Source: JAMHWF01 sp048500255 (lineage in GTDB: Bacteria; Pseudomonadota; Gammaproteobacteria; Burkholderiales; Burkholderiaceae_C). From it: a DNA stretch of 64,000 nucleotides. Below, in pieces: positions 1 through 8,697 of the stretch. Positions within the stretch are counted from its first letter, which is position 1, and each line of letters opens with the position of its first letter. A program made the translations under genes and the position numbers. The stretch is from positions 248,001-312,000 of the forward strand of contig JASNYH010000003.1 of assembly GCA_048500255.1 (NCBI GenBank), in the 5' to 3' direction. The notes under the pieces are model-generated. The model was not told the DNA's origin and searched no databases. It saw only the letters and a list, made by a program, of their open reading frames with translations.

Positions 1-905
1 AGCCCGAGCGCGACGCGGTCGATCGCGTGGTTCTGGCCGCCGCGCGACGCGATCTTGAGCGCGCCGACGCGGTTGCCGAGCGCAACGCAGCGCTCGAGCG
101 GCCAACCCTGCTCGAGACCGTAGAGCAACGCGCCGCGGAACGCGTCGCCGCAGCCCGTGGGGTCGACGATCTCGGTGGCCGCGACGCCGGGCACGTGGGT
201 GCGCCGGCCCTGCACCCAGGTCTCGCAGCCCTCGGCGCCGAGCGTGACGACGACGCCGCGCAGCTGCGGCAGGCGCGACAATTCCTCGATGCTGCGGCCG
301 ATGCGGTCGCACAGCATGCGCGCCTCGTAGTCGTTGACGGCGACCCAGGTGGCCTGATCGACGAAGCGCTGGAGCTCGGCGCCGTCGAACATCGGCAGGC
401 CTTGGCCCGGATCGAAGACGAAGGGGATGCGCGCCGCCGCGAGCTGTTCGGCGTGCTGCAGCATGGCGTCGCGACCGTCGGGGGCGACGATGGCGATGCC
501 GATGTCGGCGCCAGCGGGCACGCGCGTCAGGTGCGCCGACTGCATCGCGCCCGGGTGGAAGGCGGTGATCTGGTTGTTGTCGGTGTCCGTGATGATGATG
601 GCCTGCGCCGTGTAGCTGTCCTCGATCACGCGCACGTGCTCGGTCGCGATGCCCCAGCCGGCGAGACGCTCGACGTAGCCGGCGCCGTCGCTGCCCACCG
701 CCGCCATCACGAGCGGCCGGCCGCCGAGGCGATGCAGCGTGTAGGCGATGTTGCCGGCGCAGCCGCCGTATTCGCGGCGCAGTGTCGGCACGAGGAACGA
801 CACGTTCAGGATGTGGACCTGCTCGGGCAGGATCTGGCTCGCGAAGCGGCCGTGGAACGTGGTGATGGTGTCGAAGGCGAGCGAGCCGCAGATCAATGCC
901 GACAT
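1..905 (-). CDS. PfkB-family sugar/nucleoside kinase (3' end outside window)
   Basis: About 301 codons are visible, and the frame is still open at the left edge. The protein begins MSALICGSLAFDT. It has the ribokinase-family layout: an N-terminal GG/N substrate region (EYGGCAGN, near residue 45) and the C-terminal anion-hole motif DPTGCGDAF with catalytic Asp about residue 254. PfkB kinases of about 310 residues phosphorylate a sugar or nucleoside with ATP in the cytoplasm. Close relatives in Burkholderiales are often named adenosine kinase, but the substrate cannot be read from sequence. It is the last visible gene of the accB-accC-prmA-DUF3426 run, 48 bases after the previous gene. Only a weak ribosome binding site is seen. 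Few residues should be missing. Confidence 0.85.
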   Translation of the reverse strand, partial: MSALICGSLAFDTITTFHGRFASQILPEQVHILNVSFLVPTLRREYGGCAGNIAYTLHRLGGRPLVMAAVGSDGAGYVERLAGWGIATEHVRVIEDSYTAQAIIITDTDNNQITAFHPGAMQSAHLTRVPAGADIGIAIVAPDGRDAMLQHAEQLAAARIPFVFDPGQGLPMFDGAELQRFVDQATWVAVNDYEARMLCDRIGRSIEELSRLPQLRGVVVTLGAEGCETWVQGRRTHVPGVAATEIVDPTGCGDAFRGALLYGLEQGWPLERCVALGNRVGALKIASRGGQNHAIDRVALG

Positions 906-953
906 GCGTGTTCCAGAAAGGAGTGAGGGGGTGCGTGCCGCGCGTCGCGGCCG

Positions 954-2051
954 TCAGGGGTAGAAGATCTCGACGGTGTAGCCGGCGACGCGACGTCCGT
1001 CGGTCGAGAAGGCGAGCTGCAGGCTGGTCTCGCTGGCTGGCGCCAGCCTCGCCGGCGCGCGCTCGAAATCGGCGGCGGCCAGCGAGCGCCGCGCGACGAG
1101 CTCGCCATTGCCGTCGGTGAGGCTCAAGTCGACCATCGGTGTGGCCAGCGCCAGATCGCTGCGGTTGCGCAGCACGACGGTCAGGCGCAGCGCGTCGACG
1201 CCCGGCTCGGCAGCGCGCGTCAGCGAGCTGCTCTCGACGGCGATGGCGTCGATGCGGCGCAGCGGCTCGAGCGTGCAGCCGAGCCGCTCGCATGCGGTCT
1301 GCAGCAGCGGCGCGGCCTGCGGCCAGTGCGCCGCGATCGTGTCGCGTAACTGAAAGGCGGCTTGCGCCGCGAGCAACCCTGCGAGGGCCAGCACGGCGAG
1401 GCCCAGCGCGACGCGCGCGCGCGGCGACTGCCATCGCGCGCGCCGCTCGGCCTCGCGCAGGAAGGCCGGCGCAGCCGGCGCCTCGTCGGCGGCGAGGTCC
1501 GCGCCGACGGCTTCCTGCAGCGCTGCTTCGTCGGCGACGGCGTTCGCCGTGGCGGTCGCATCGTCGGCCAGCGGTTCGTGCGGGGGGCCGAAGCGCGAGA
1601 CAGCATCGTCGACGACCTGCTCGGTCTCCGGCGGCGCGACCGACTCGGGGGGCGCGACGGCCTCCGGGAGCGAAGGCGGTGGCAGCTCGACGGCCGCCTC
1701 ATCGGCGGTTGCCGCTGCATCGGTGGTTGCCGCCACGTCGGCCGGTGCAGCCTGTGTCGCACCTGTGTCGACGGCCGCTTCTTCGGGCGGTGCCGCCGGC
1801 GGCTCCGCCGTCGGCATTGCGGCGTCGGCCGGTTCGCCGACGGGCAGGTCGACGTCGACTGTCGTCGACGACGCCGGGACCGGCGGGTTCCACGGCGGCG
1901 GCGCTTCGCGATCGAGGTCGAACAGGCCTTCGAGCGCGTTGAAGACTTCCTTGCAGCGGCCGCAGCGGACCCAGCCTTCCGAGATCTTCAGCTGGTCCTG
2001 CACGACACGGAACACCGTGCCGCAGGCGGTGCAGCGTGTCGCCAGGCTCAT
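954..2051 (-). CDS. Zinc-ribbon DUF3426 membrane protein
   Basis: 365 aa. The N-terminus is an MJ0042-type zinc ribbon with Cys7, Cys10, Cys30 and Cys33 (CTAC...CGRC). A long acidic Pro/Ala-rich low-complexity region follows (about residues 60-190), then one transmembrane helix (ALGLAVLALAGLLAAQAAF, about 215-235) and a C-terminal DUF3426 beta domain. The topology suggests a cytoplasmic zinc ribbon tethered to a periplasmic domain. The family is widespread next to prmA in betaproteobacteria and has no firm function. It starts 30 bases after prmA on the same strand and is probably cotranscribed. The linker is compositionally biased but in frame throughout. Confidence 0.85.
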   Translation of the reverse strand: MSLATRCTACGTVFRVVQDQLKISEGWVRCGRCKEVFNALEGLFDLDREAPPPWNPPVPASSTTVDVDLPVGEPADAAMPTAEPPAAPPEEAAVDTGATQAAPADVAATTDAAATADEAAVELPPPSLPEAVAPPESVAPPETEQVVDDAVSRFGPPHEPLADDATATANAVADEAALQEAVGADLAADEAPAAPAFLREAERRARWQSPRARVALGLAVLALAGLLAAQAAFQLRDTIAAHWPQAAPLLQTACERLGCTLEPLRRIDAIAVESSSLTRAAEPGVDALRLTVVLRNRSDLALATPMVDLSLTDGNGELVARRSLAAADFERAPARLAPASETSLQLAFSTDGRRVAGYTVEIFYP

Positions 2052-2081
2052 CGGGTCGCGGGCAGCGCGCTCATCGGGTAA

Positions 2082-2981
2082 TCATGCCATGCGTGCCGTC
2101 ATCAGGACCCAGCCCTCGTCGCGGTCGGCCACGGCCAGCGCACACCACGGCGCATAGGCGACCTGCAGCTCGCCGGCCTGGCGCTCGAGGATGCCGGCAA
2201 GCACGAGGTCGCCGCCGGCAGCGACGTGCGACGCGAGCAGCGGCGCGAGCAGCTTCAGCGGCGTCGCGAGGATGTTGGCGAGCACCAGCGGATAGCGCCC
2301 CTGGGCGGCGTCGGGCGCGGCGGCGTGCAGCGCGACACTGTTGGCGGCGGCATTCGCGCGCGTCGACTCGACGGCCGCCGCGTCGATATCGACGGCGTCG
2401 ATGCCGCGCGCGCCGTGCAGCGCCGCGCCGATGGCAAGGATGCCCGAGCCGCAGCCGTAGTCGAGCACGCGCGACCAGCCGGCGGCGCGCGCAGGTGCCT
2501 CGCGCGCGATCCAGCGCAGACACATGCGCGTCGTCGGATGCGTGCCGGTGCCGAACGCCAGCCCGGGGTCGAGGCGGATCACGCGCCGCGCGCCGGCGGG
2601 CGGCTCGTGCCAGCTCGGCACGATCCAGAACTCGGGCGTGATCTCGACCGGCGCGAACTGAGACTGCGTCAACCGCACCCAATCGGCATCGGGCACTTCG
2701 CGGATCGTCTGCAACTGCAAGCCGGCGGTGTCGGGCCGGGCGAGCAGCCTCGTCGCGGCCGCCGTGGCCTGCGACTCGTCGGCGAAGAGCGCACTGACGA
2801 CGGAGCGCGACCAACCCGTCTCGGGTGGCGGCATGCCGGGCTCGCCGAACAGCGGCCGTTCGGCGTCGCTGGCGGCGTCGGCGTCCTCGACCGACACCGA
2901 TAGCGCGCCGGCCTCGTCACCGAGCCAGTCCGAGACCGCGTCGACGCGGTCGGCTGGCAGCAGCAGCACCAGCTCGTGCAT
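2082..2981 (-). CDS. prmA: Ribosomal protein L11 methyltransferase
   Basis: 299 aa, normal length for PrmA. It trimethylates ribosomal protein L11 using S-adenosylmethionine in the cytoplasm. Visible hallmarks are the GTGTHPTTRMCL signature (about residue 148), SAM-binding motif I LDYGCGSGILAI (about 175) and the catalytic-loop motif ANIL (about 240). The N-terminal L11-recognition domain begins MHELVLLLPADRVD. It lies 7 bases after accC, the usual betaproteobacterial order accB-accC-prmA. Confidence 0.96.
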   Translation of the reverse strand: MHELVLLLPADRVDAVSDWLGDEAGALSVSVEDADAASDAERPLFGEPGMPPPETGWSRSVVSALFADESQATAAATRLLARPDTAGLQLQTIREVPDADWVRLTQSQFAPVEITPEFWIVPSWHEPPAGARRVIRLDPGLAFGTGTHPTTRMCLRWIAREAPARAAGWSRVLDYGCGSGILAIGAALHGARGIDAVDIDAAAVESTRANAAANSVALHAAAPDAAQGRYPLVLANILATPLKLLAPLLASHVAAGGDLVLAGILERQAGELQVAYAPWCALAVADRDEGWVLMTARMA

Positions 2982-2988
2982 GCGGCGC

Positions 2989-4338
<1,350 letters not shown>

Positions 4339-4346
4339 CGGACGCC

Positions 4347-4808
4347 TTACTCGATCACGAACAGCGGCTGCCCGAACTCCACTGCCTGGCCGTTCTGGCA
4401 CAGGATGCGCGTGACCGTGCCCGACTTGTCGGCCTCGATCTCGTTCATGATCTTCATCGCCTCGATGATGCAGATCGGGTCCCCCTCCTTGATCGCCGAG
4501 CCGACTTCGACGAACGGCTTGCCGCCGGGTGTCGACGCCTGATAGAAGGTGCCGACCATCGGCGACTTGACGACGTGGCCCGTCTCGGCGGGCGCGGCGG
4601 GGGCTGCCGCGACCGGTGCGGCGGCCGGCGCCGCTGCCGCGGCTGGCGCGGCGACGGCCGGCGCAGCGACCGCCGGCGCGACGTAGACCGGCGGCGTGGC
4701 GCCGGCCTTGACGATGCGCACCTTGCCATCAGCCTCGGTGATTTCGAGTTCGGAGATGTTCGACTCGGAGACGAGGTCGACCAGCGTTTTCAGCTTGCGC
4801 AGATCCAT
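4347..4808 (-). CDS. accB: Acetyl-CoA carboxylase biotin carboxyl carrier protein
   Basis: 153 aa. The start at MDLRKLKTLVDLVSE matches the family and is preceded by GGAG at good spacing; an upstream in-frame start would add 19 unlikely residues. It has an N-terminal domain, an Ala/Pro-rich flexible linker (about residues 38-70) and a C-terminal biotinyl domain with the EAMKIMNE motif, biotinylated Lys119. It heads accB-accC. In many relatives aroQ lies directly upstream, but here only about 200 noncoding bases separate it from tlpA. Confidence 0.97.
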   Translation of the reverse strand: MDLRKLKTLVDLVSESNISELEITEADGKVRIVKAGATPPVYVAPAVAAPAVAAPAAAAAPAAAPVAAAPAAPAETGHVVKSPMVGTFYQASTPGGKPFVEVGSAIKEGDPICIIEAMKIMNEIEADKSGTVTRILCQNGQAVEFGQPLFVIE

Positions 4809-4919
4809 GATGGCTGCTCCGGTCCTTGTTGTGTGTTTGGCGATGCAACGGGCGCGATCGCGCAATCATTTGCTGCGAAGTGGCCGGCCCGTCGCGACGC
4901 CTGCGCCGGCGGGCGTCGA

Positions 4920-4925
4920 ACTGTA
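4920..4925 (-). promoter_or_regulatory. Candidate extended -10 of accB-accC promoter
   Basis: On the minus strand this reads TGC TACAGT, an extended -10 (TGnTAnnnT), about 110 bases before the accB start, inside the 208-base gap between tlpA and accB. The -35 is not obvious. The gap holds no other gene; accBC leaders are commonly long and regulated in bacteria, but nothing specific is recognised here. Confidence 0.35.
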
Positions 4926-5016
4926 GCAGGCGGCGGGCCCACCGGCGACCGAAATCTGCCCCGGCCGGGAGATGACGTTTCCGATGCTTTTGGCCGCAGA
5001 TGGCGACCGTTGGACC

Positions 5017-5541
5017 TCAGCCGATCTCGCGTGCCCAGCCGGCAAGCTCGTCGAAGTGCGTTTCGCCGAGCTTGCGGCGCTGCGGCTCGCCGTGGGCGTC
5101 GAACGCGACGCTGAACGGCAGGCCGCCCGCCGGATTGCCGAGCCGGCGCAGCAGGTCGAAGCCCTCGACGCCCCCGAGCGCGACCGGAAAGCCAACAGGC
5201 ACGTCCTTCAGGAATGTCTGGACGGCTGTCGCCTTGTCCAGCGCGAGGCCCAGCACCTGCCAGCCGCGGGTGCTGAACTCGCGATGGAACCGGTCGAGCT
5301 GCGGCAATTCGCGCACGCAAGGGGCACACCAGGTGGCCCAGAAGTTGATCACCAACGGCTTGCCGCGCAATCGGGTCATCGACAGCGGCGCGCCGCCCTG
5401 CGGTGTCTCGAATCGCATCGACCACAGGGCGTCGCCGCCGGCGGGCGGCGCCGGTGCCTCGCCGGCGCGTCGCCACCACGACCAGCCGGCGCCGGCCGCT
5501 ACGGCCGCCGCGCCCGCGCCGAGCACCCAGCGTCGCTTCAT
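5017..5541 (-). CDS. tlpA: TlpA-like thiol:disulfide oxidoreductase
   Basis: 174 aa. The N-terminal basic stretch plus hydrophobic helix (MKRRWVLGAGAAAVAAGAG) is a membrane anchor or signal, followed by a periplasmic thioredoxin fold with the active site WCAPC (Cys72, Cys75) and the cis-Pro loop GLPFSVAFD. TlpA/ResA-type proteins reduce disulfides in the periplasm, often for cytochrome biogenesis; the client is unknown. The start codon is supplied by the end of a 62-bp repeat (5541-5602) that also carries its ribosome binding site GGAGG, 8 bases before ATG. Confidence 0.9.
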   Translation of the reverse strand: MKRRWVLGAGAAAVAAGAGWSWWRRAGEAPAPPAGGDALWSMRFETPQGGAPLSMTRLRGKPLVINFWATWCAPCVRELPQLDRFHREFSTRGWQVLGLALDKATAVQTFLKDVPVGFPVALGGVEGFDLLRRLGNPAGGLPFSVAFDAHGEPQRRKLGETHFDELAGWAREIG

Positions 5542-5602
5542 TGGACGACCCTCCGCACTACGTGCTGCGGGGTAAGCGCTTGGGAAAGGCCCGGCGCCCT
5601 CA
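5541..5602 (-). repeat. 62-bp junction repeat, copy A (mini-ORF + RBS + hairpin)
   Basis: This element fills the junction between the unknown gene at 5600-6199 and tlpA. On the minus strand it starts at the upstream TGA (itself inside GTGA) and ends at the A of the tlpA ATG (inside ATGA). A GTG at 5603-5601 opens a 21-codon ORF (VRAPGLSQALTPQ...VVQ) whose TGA overlaps the tlpA start. It contains GGAGG before tlpA and the hairpin GCAC-GTA-GTGC. It matches the two copies at 29733-29856 at about 54 of 62 positions; the hairpin differs by a paired A:T to G:C change. Confidence 0.85.
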
Positions 5603-6199
5603 CGGCGGCGCCTCCAGCAGGCGACGCAGCGCGGCGGCGTCGCCGCGCTGGGTGCGCCCGCCCGCGCCCGGTCGCAGCGCGCCGCGCAGGTCGTCGTGGT
5701 CGAGCACGGCGAGGTGGAGCGTGACGGGGGCGGCGAGTTCGTCGCTGTAGTCGGCGACGCTGAGCACAGGCACGCCGTCGCCGCGCGGGCCGGGCGCCGT
5801 CGACGCCGCATAGTCGACGCGCTGGTTGATCAGCGCGATCTCGGCCGACTTGCAGTCGTCGCAGAAGAGCTGCAGGTGCAGGTCGTTGCGCCGCGTCGCC
5901 GTGCCGCGCCACGCGGCGCCCGTGAGATGCGGGCGGAACTCGGCGAGCCGTTCCATCCAGCGCAGCGCGAGCCGACGCAGCGCCGCCAACTCGGCCGGCT
6001 GCGTGTCGGCTTGGAACAGCTGCAGGTAGGCGAAGACTTCGTCCTCGACGTCGTCGTTGCCAGGCAGGTCGGCACCGCGCACCGCGCCGCGGGCGAGCGT
6101 GCGCGCCGCCTTGCGCTTGGCCGGACCGTATTCCATGCCCTCCTCGACGACGAGGCGCGCCGCAGCGGCGGCGAGCTCGGCGCTCAGCGTCGTCTTCAT
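5600..6199 (-). CDS. Conserved betaproteobacterial protein of unknown function
   Basis: 199 aa, begins MKTTLSAELAAAAARLVVEEG. I recognise the family as one conserved in Burkholderiales near tlpA and mpl, sometimes mislabelled as a ligase, but I know no function. The segment WRGTATRRNDLHLQLFCDD (about residues 97-115) resembles the G-S/T-x-D-x-x-L core of nucleotidyltransferase folds, which is inference only. It is soluble, with no signal or membrane segment. A -10 box (TAGAAT) lies only 6 bases before ATG, suggesting a leaderless transcript. Its stop overlaps the 62-bp repeat that leads to tlpA. Confidence 0.75.
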   Translation of the reverse strand: MKTTLSAELAAAAARLVVEEGMEYGPAKRKAARTLARGAVRGADLPGNDDVEDEVFAYLQLFQADTQPAELAALRRLALRWMERLAEFRPHLTGAAWRGTATRRNDLHLQLFCDDCKSAEIALINQRVDYAASTAPGPRGDGVPVLSVADYSDELAAPVTLHLAVLDHDDLRGALRPGAGGRTQRGDAAALRRLLEAPP

Positions 6200-6205
6200 G
6201 CGGCG

Positions 6206-6211
6206 ATTCTA
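6206..6211 (-). promoter_or_regulatory. -10 box 6 bases before ATG (candidate leaderless start)
   Basis: Minus-strand TAGAAT followed by CGCCGC and then ATG at 6199. A start site about 7 bases downstream would fall on or next to the start codon. A partial -35 (TCGAAG) lies about 18 bases upstream, inside the end of mtgA. Confidence 0.5.
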
Positions 6212-6221
6212 GGCGGCGCGG

Positions 6222-6989
6222 TCAGGGCGCTTCGACGTCGCCCATGCGCGCGACGATGGTGGCGGCGCGCCCCACGACGTAGGCCGAGCCCGGCCGCTTC
6301 TCGAAGCGCTTGGGTGCCGGCAGCATCACCGCGAGCCGCGCCGCGGCGTGCGGGGCGAGCTGCGCGGCGCTCTGGCGGAAGTAGTGGCGCGCCGCCGCCT
6401 CGGCGCCGAACAGGCCTTCGCCCCATTCGACGTTGTTGAGATAGATCTCGAGGATGCGCTGCTTCGACAGCATCGACTCGAGCATCAGCGTGATCGCCAG
6501 CTCCTGCGCCTTGCGCGCGAGCTGGCGCTCGCCGTTGAGGAACAGGTTCTTGGCCAGCTGCTGCGTGATCGTCGAGCCGCCGACGATGCGCGGCCCGCGG
6601 CGTGCCGCCAGCGCCGCGGCGCGCGCGCTGCGCGCCGCCTGCCGCGCGTCGCGCTCGGCGCGTTCGGCGGCCTGCTGGTTGCGCTCCCAGGCGCGCTCGA
6701 TCGCGTCCCAGTCGATGCCGGCGTGGTCGGTGAAGGCGGCGTCCTCGGCCGCGATGACGGCGCGCTTGAGGTGCGGCGAGATGCGCTCGTACGGCACCCA
6801 TTGCTGGCCCCAGGTGATGCGCCCAGTCTGCGTGAGCAGCCGCCAGGCCTCGCTGCGCTGGAACGTCGTCGATTGCGGATCGACGACGGCCATCAGCGCG
6901 ATGCGCGCGGCGAACCACAGCTGCAGCGCGAGCGCCGAGACGGCGCACAGCGCGAGCAGCCGGCCGGCGGCGCGCAGCGCGCCCTTCAT
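6222..6989 (-). CDS. mtgA: Monofunctional biosynthetic peptidoglycan transglycosylase
   Basis: 255 aa. It polymerises lipid II glycan strands at the periplasmic face of the inner membrane. It has one N-terminal membrane helix (about residues 9-30) and glycosyltransferase-51 motifs: IAAEDAAFTDHAGID with the catalytic Glu, GGSTITQQLAKNLFL and ILEIYLNNVEWGEG. An unusual Ala/Arg-rich insert of about 25 residues (ERAERDARQAARSARAAA) sits between the catalytic region and GGSTITQQ, where relatives have a short loop. The start overlaps the aroE stop by ATGA, indicating translational coupling. Confidence 0.95.
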   Translation of the reverse strand: MKGALRAAGRLLALCAVSALALQLWFAARIALMAVVDPQSTTFQRSEAWRLLTQTGRITWGQQWVPYERISPHLKRAVIAAEDAAFTDHAGIDWDAIERAWERNQQAAERAERDARQAARSARAAALAARRGPRIVGGSTITQQLAKNLFLNGERQLARKAQELAITLMLESMLSKQRILEIYLNNVEWGEGLFGAEAAARHYFRQSAAQLAPHAAARLAVMLPAPKRFEKRPGSAYVVGRAATIVARMGDVEAP

Positions 6990-7825
6990 GCCGGTGGCTG
7001 CGCCAGTCGTGCGCGCAGCGCGGCGAGCACGGGCGCCGCCTCGGGACGCACGCCGCGCCAGAAGTGGAACGACTCGGCGGCCTGCTCGACGAGCATGCCC
7101 AAGCCGTCGCGCCCCAGCGCGCCGTGCGCCGCGGCCCACGCGAGGAAGCTGCGCGCCGGCGCGCCGTACATCATGTCGAGCGCCAGGCTGCCCGGATGCA
7201 GCACGGATGCGCTGACGGGCACGCCAGCGTCGCCCAGGCTGGCCGACGTGGCATTGACGACGACGTCGAAGGCGCGACCGCAGTCGCCGATCGGCGCCGC
7301 GGCGAGGGCGACGCCCAGCGCGCGCGCCGCTGCGGCATGGCGTTCGACCAGCTCGGCGGCACGCGCCGCCGTGCGGTTGACGACGACGAGCTCGGTCGGC
7401 CGCTCGCCGATCAGCGGCCCGAGCGCGCCGGCCGCGGCGCCGCCTGCGCCGACGAGCAGCACGCGCGCGCCGGCGACGGCGACGCCGGCGTTGCGCTGGA
7501 TGTCGCGCACCAGGCCGATGCCGTCGGTGTTGTCGGCGTGCCAACCGTCGGTGTCAAAGCGCAGCGTGTTGGCCGTGCCGGCCAGCTCGGCGCGCGGCGT
7601 GCGCGCGTCGGCCAGCGCCCAGGCCTCGGCCTTGAACGGCACGGTGACGTTGCAGCCGCGCGCGCCGCCGGCCGCGAAGTCGCGCAGCGTGCGCTCGAAG
7701 CCGTCGAGCGGCGCGAGCACGCGGTCGTAGCGCAGCGCCTGGCCGGTCTGCGCCGCGAACTGCGCGTGGATGAACGGCGACTGGCTGTGCTCGACGGGGT
7801 TGCCGACGACGGCGTAGCGGTCCAT
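6986..7825 (-). CDS. aroE: Shikimate dehydrogenase
   Basis: 279 aa. It reduces 3-dehydroshikimate to shikimate with NADPH in aromatic amino acid synthesis. Shikimate-binding residues are seen in SQSPFIH (residues 14-20) and NVTVPFKAEAW (catalytic Lys); NTDG follows, then the nucleotide loop VGAGGAAAGAL and the NRT motif for NADP. The start MDRYAVVGNPVEHS is conserved. It lies 5 bases after the TonB-like gene and overlaps mtgA by 4 bases. The frame stays open far upstream, but that extension is a shadow of neighbouring genes. Confidence 0.97.
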   Translation of the reverse strand: MDRYAVVGNPVEHSQSPFIHAQFAAQTGQALRYDRVLAPLDGFERTLRDFAAGGARGCNVTVPFKAEAWALADARTPRAELAGTANTLRFDTDGWHADNTDGIGLVRDIQRNAGVAVAGARVLLVGAGGAAAGALGPLIGERPTELVVVNRTAARAAELVERHAAAARALGVALAAAPIGDCGRAFDVVVNATSASLGDAGVPVSASVLHPGSLALDMMYGAPARSFLAWAAAHGALGRDGLGMLVEQAAESFHFWRGVRPEAAPVLAALRARLAQPPA

Positions 7826-7830
7826 CTTCC

Positions 7831-8682
7831 TCAGTTGGCGAGCTGCGTCGTCTCGAGCGCCTCGTCGCGCGTGAAGCGAAAGCGCGACGTGATGACGAGC
7901 TGGTCGGCCTTGGCGCGCATCGCCGGCGAGAAGGCGCCGAACGGCGACGCGGCGTGCACGATGGCGACGGCGCGGCGGTCGAGCTCGCGTGAGCCGGAGG
8001 CGCGCACGATCTCGGTGTCGATCACGCGGCCGAGCGCGTCGACCGTCATGTTCATCACCAGCTCGCCGTAGAGCTTGCGACCGCGGTATTCGGGGAAGTT
8101 GCGCGTGCCGCGCTCCTCGATGCGCCGGCGCAGCGAGTCGTAGTAGATGGCGTAGACCTCCTCGCGCGTCGCCGGGCTGATGTAGCGGCGCTTGGGCCGG
8201 GCGTTGTCCTCGTTGATGCGCTTCTCGATCTCGGCCAGCAGCTGGATCAGCTGGCGGCGCCGCTCCTCGTGCTCGCGCTCCTGCGGCGAGCCGGCCTCGC
8301 GCCGCGGGTCGGGCGGCGGCAGCAGCGCCATCTCGCGTCGGATCTGCGACAGCAACTGCTGCTGCTGCTCCTGCAGTTGCTCGATCTGCTTGCGTGCCTC
8401 TTCGCTGGCGTCGCCGACCTCGACCAGCGCCGATGCCGGCAGCGGCGACGTCGAGCGGCCGCGTACCGCCTCGCCGCCGCCTGCGAGCGCCGCCTGCGCG
8501 ATCGCCTGCGCCTTGGCCGGCGGCTCGCCGGAACGCGAGTTGACCAGGATCACCTCGAGCGGCGTGTCCTGGAACAGGCGGTTGAAGCCCTCGGGATCGA
8601 CGAAGCGCACTGTCAGCAGCGCGGCGTGCACGCCGATCGAGACCAGCAGGGCGATGTGGACGGTGGACAGCTTGCGCAGCAT
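7831..8682 (-). CDS. TonB C-terminal domain energy-transducer-like protein
   Basis: 283 aa. N-terminal membrane helix (IALLVSIGVHAALLTVRF), then a charged Gln/Glu-rich probable coiled coil (about residues 90-165, EQLQEQQQQLL), then a TonB_C domain ending with the VITSRFRFTRDEA beta strand. The architecture fits a TonB-type link between the inner membrane and an outer-membrane partner, but no exbB/exbD or receptor lies nearby. It sits between an RNase gene (15 bases upstream) and aroE (5 bases downstream) on the same strand, a recurrent arrangement in betaproteobacteria. Confidence 0.8.
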   Translation of the reverse strand: MLRKLSTVHIALLVSIGVHAALLTVRFVDPEGFNRLFQDTPLEVILVNSRSGEPPAKAQAIAQAALAGGGEAVRGRSTSPLPASALVEVGDASEEARKQIEQLQEQQQQLLSQIRREMALLPPPDPRREAGSPQEREHEERRRQLIQLLAEIEKRINEDNARPKRRYISPATREEVYAIYYDSLRRRIEERGTRNFPEYRGRKLYGELVMNMTVDALGRVIDTEIVRASGSRELDRRAVAIVHAASPFGAFSPAMRAKADQLVITSRFRFTRDEALETTQLAN

Positions 8683-8697
8683 CGGGGGCGGCGGGGA

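Noticed and set aside
27..926. Long plus-strand open frame opposite the PfkB kinase
   Set aside because: Its translation is Arg/Ala/Asp-rich without any family motif and mirrors the kinase on the minus strand, a typical shadow in high-G+C DNA.
1680..1860. Repetitive GCC/GTC-rich tract in the DUF3426 gene
   Set aside because: It is an in-frame Ala/Pro/Asp linker, not a DNA tandem repeat with fixed period.
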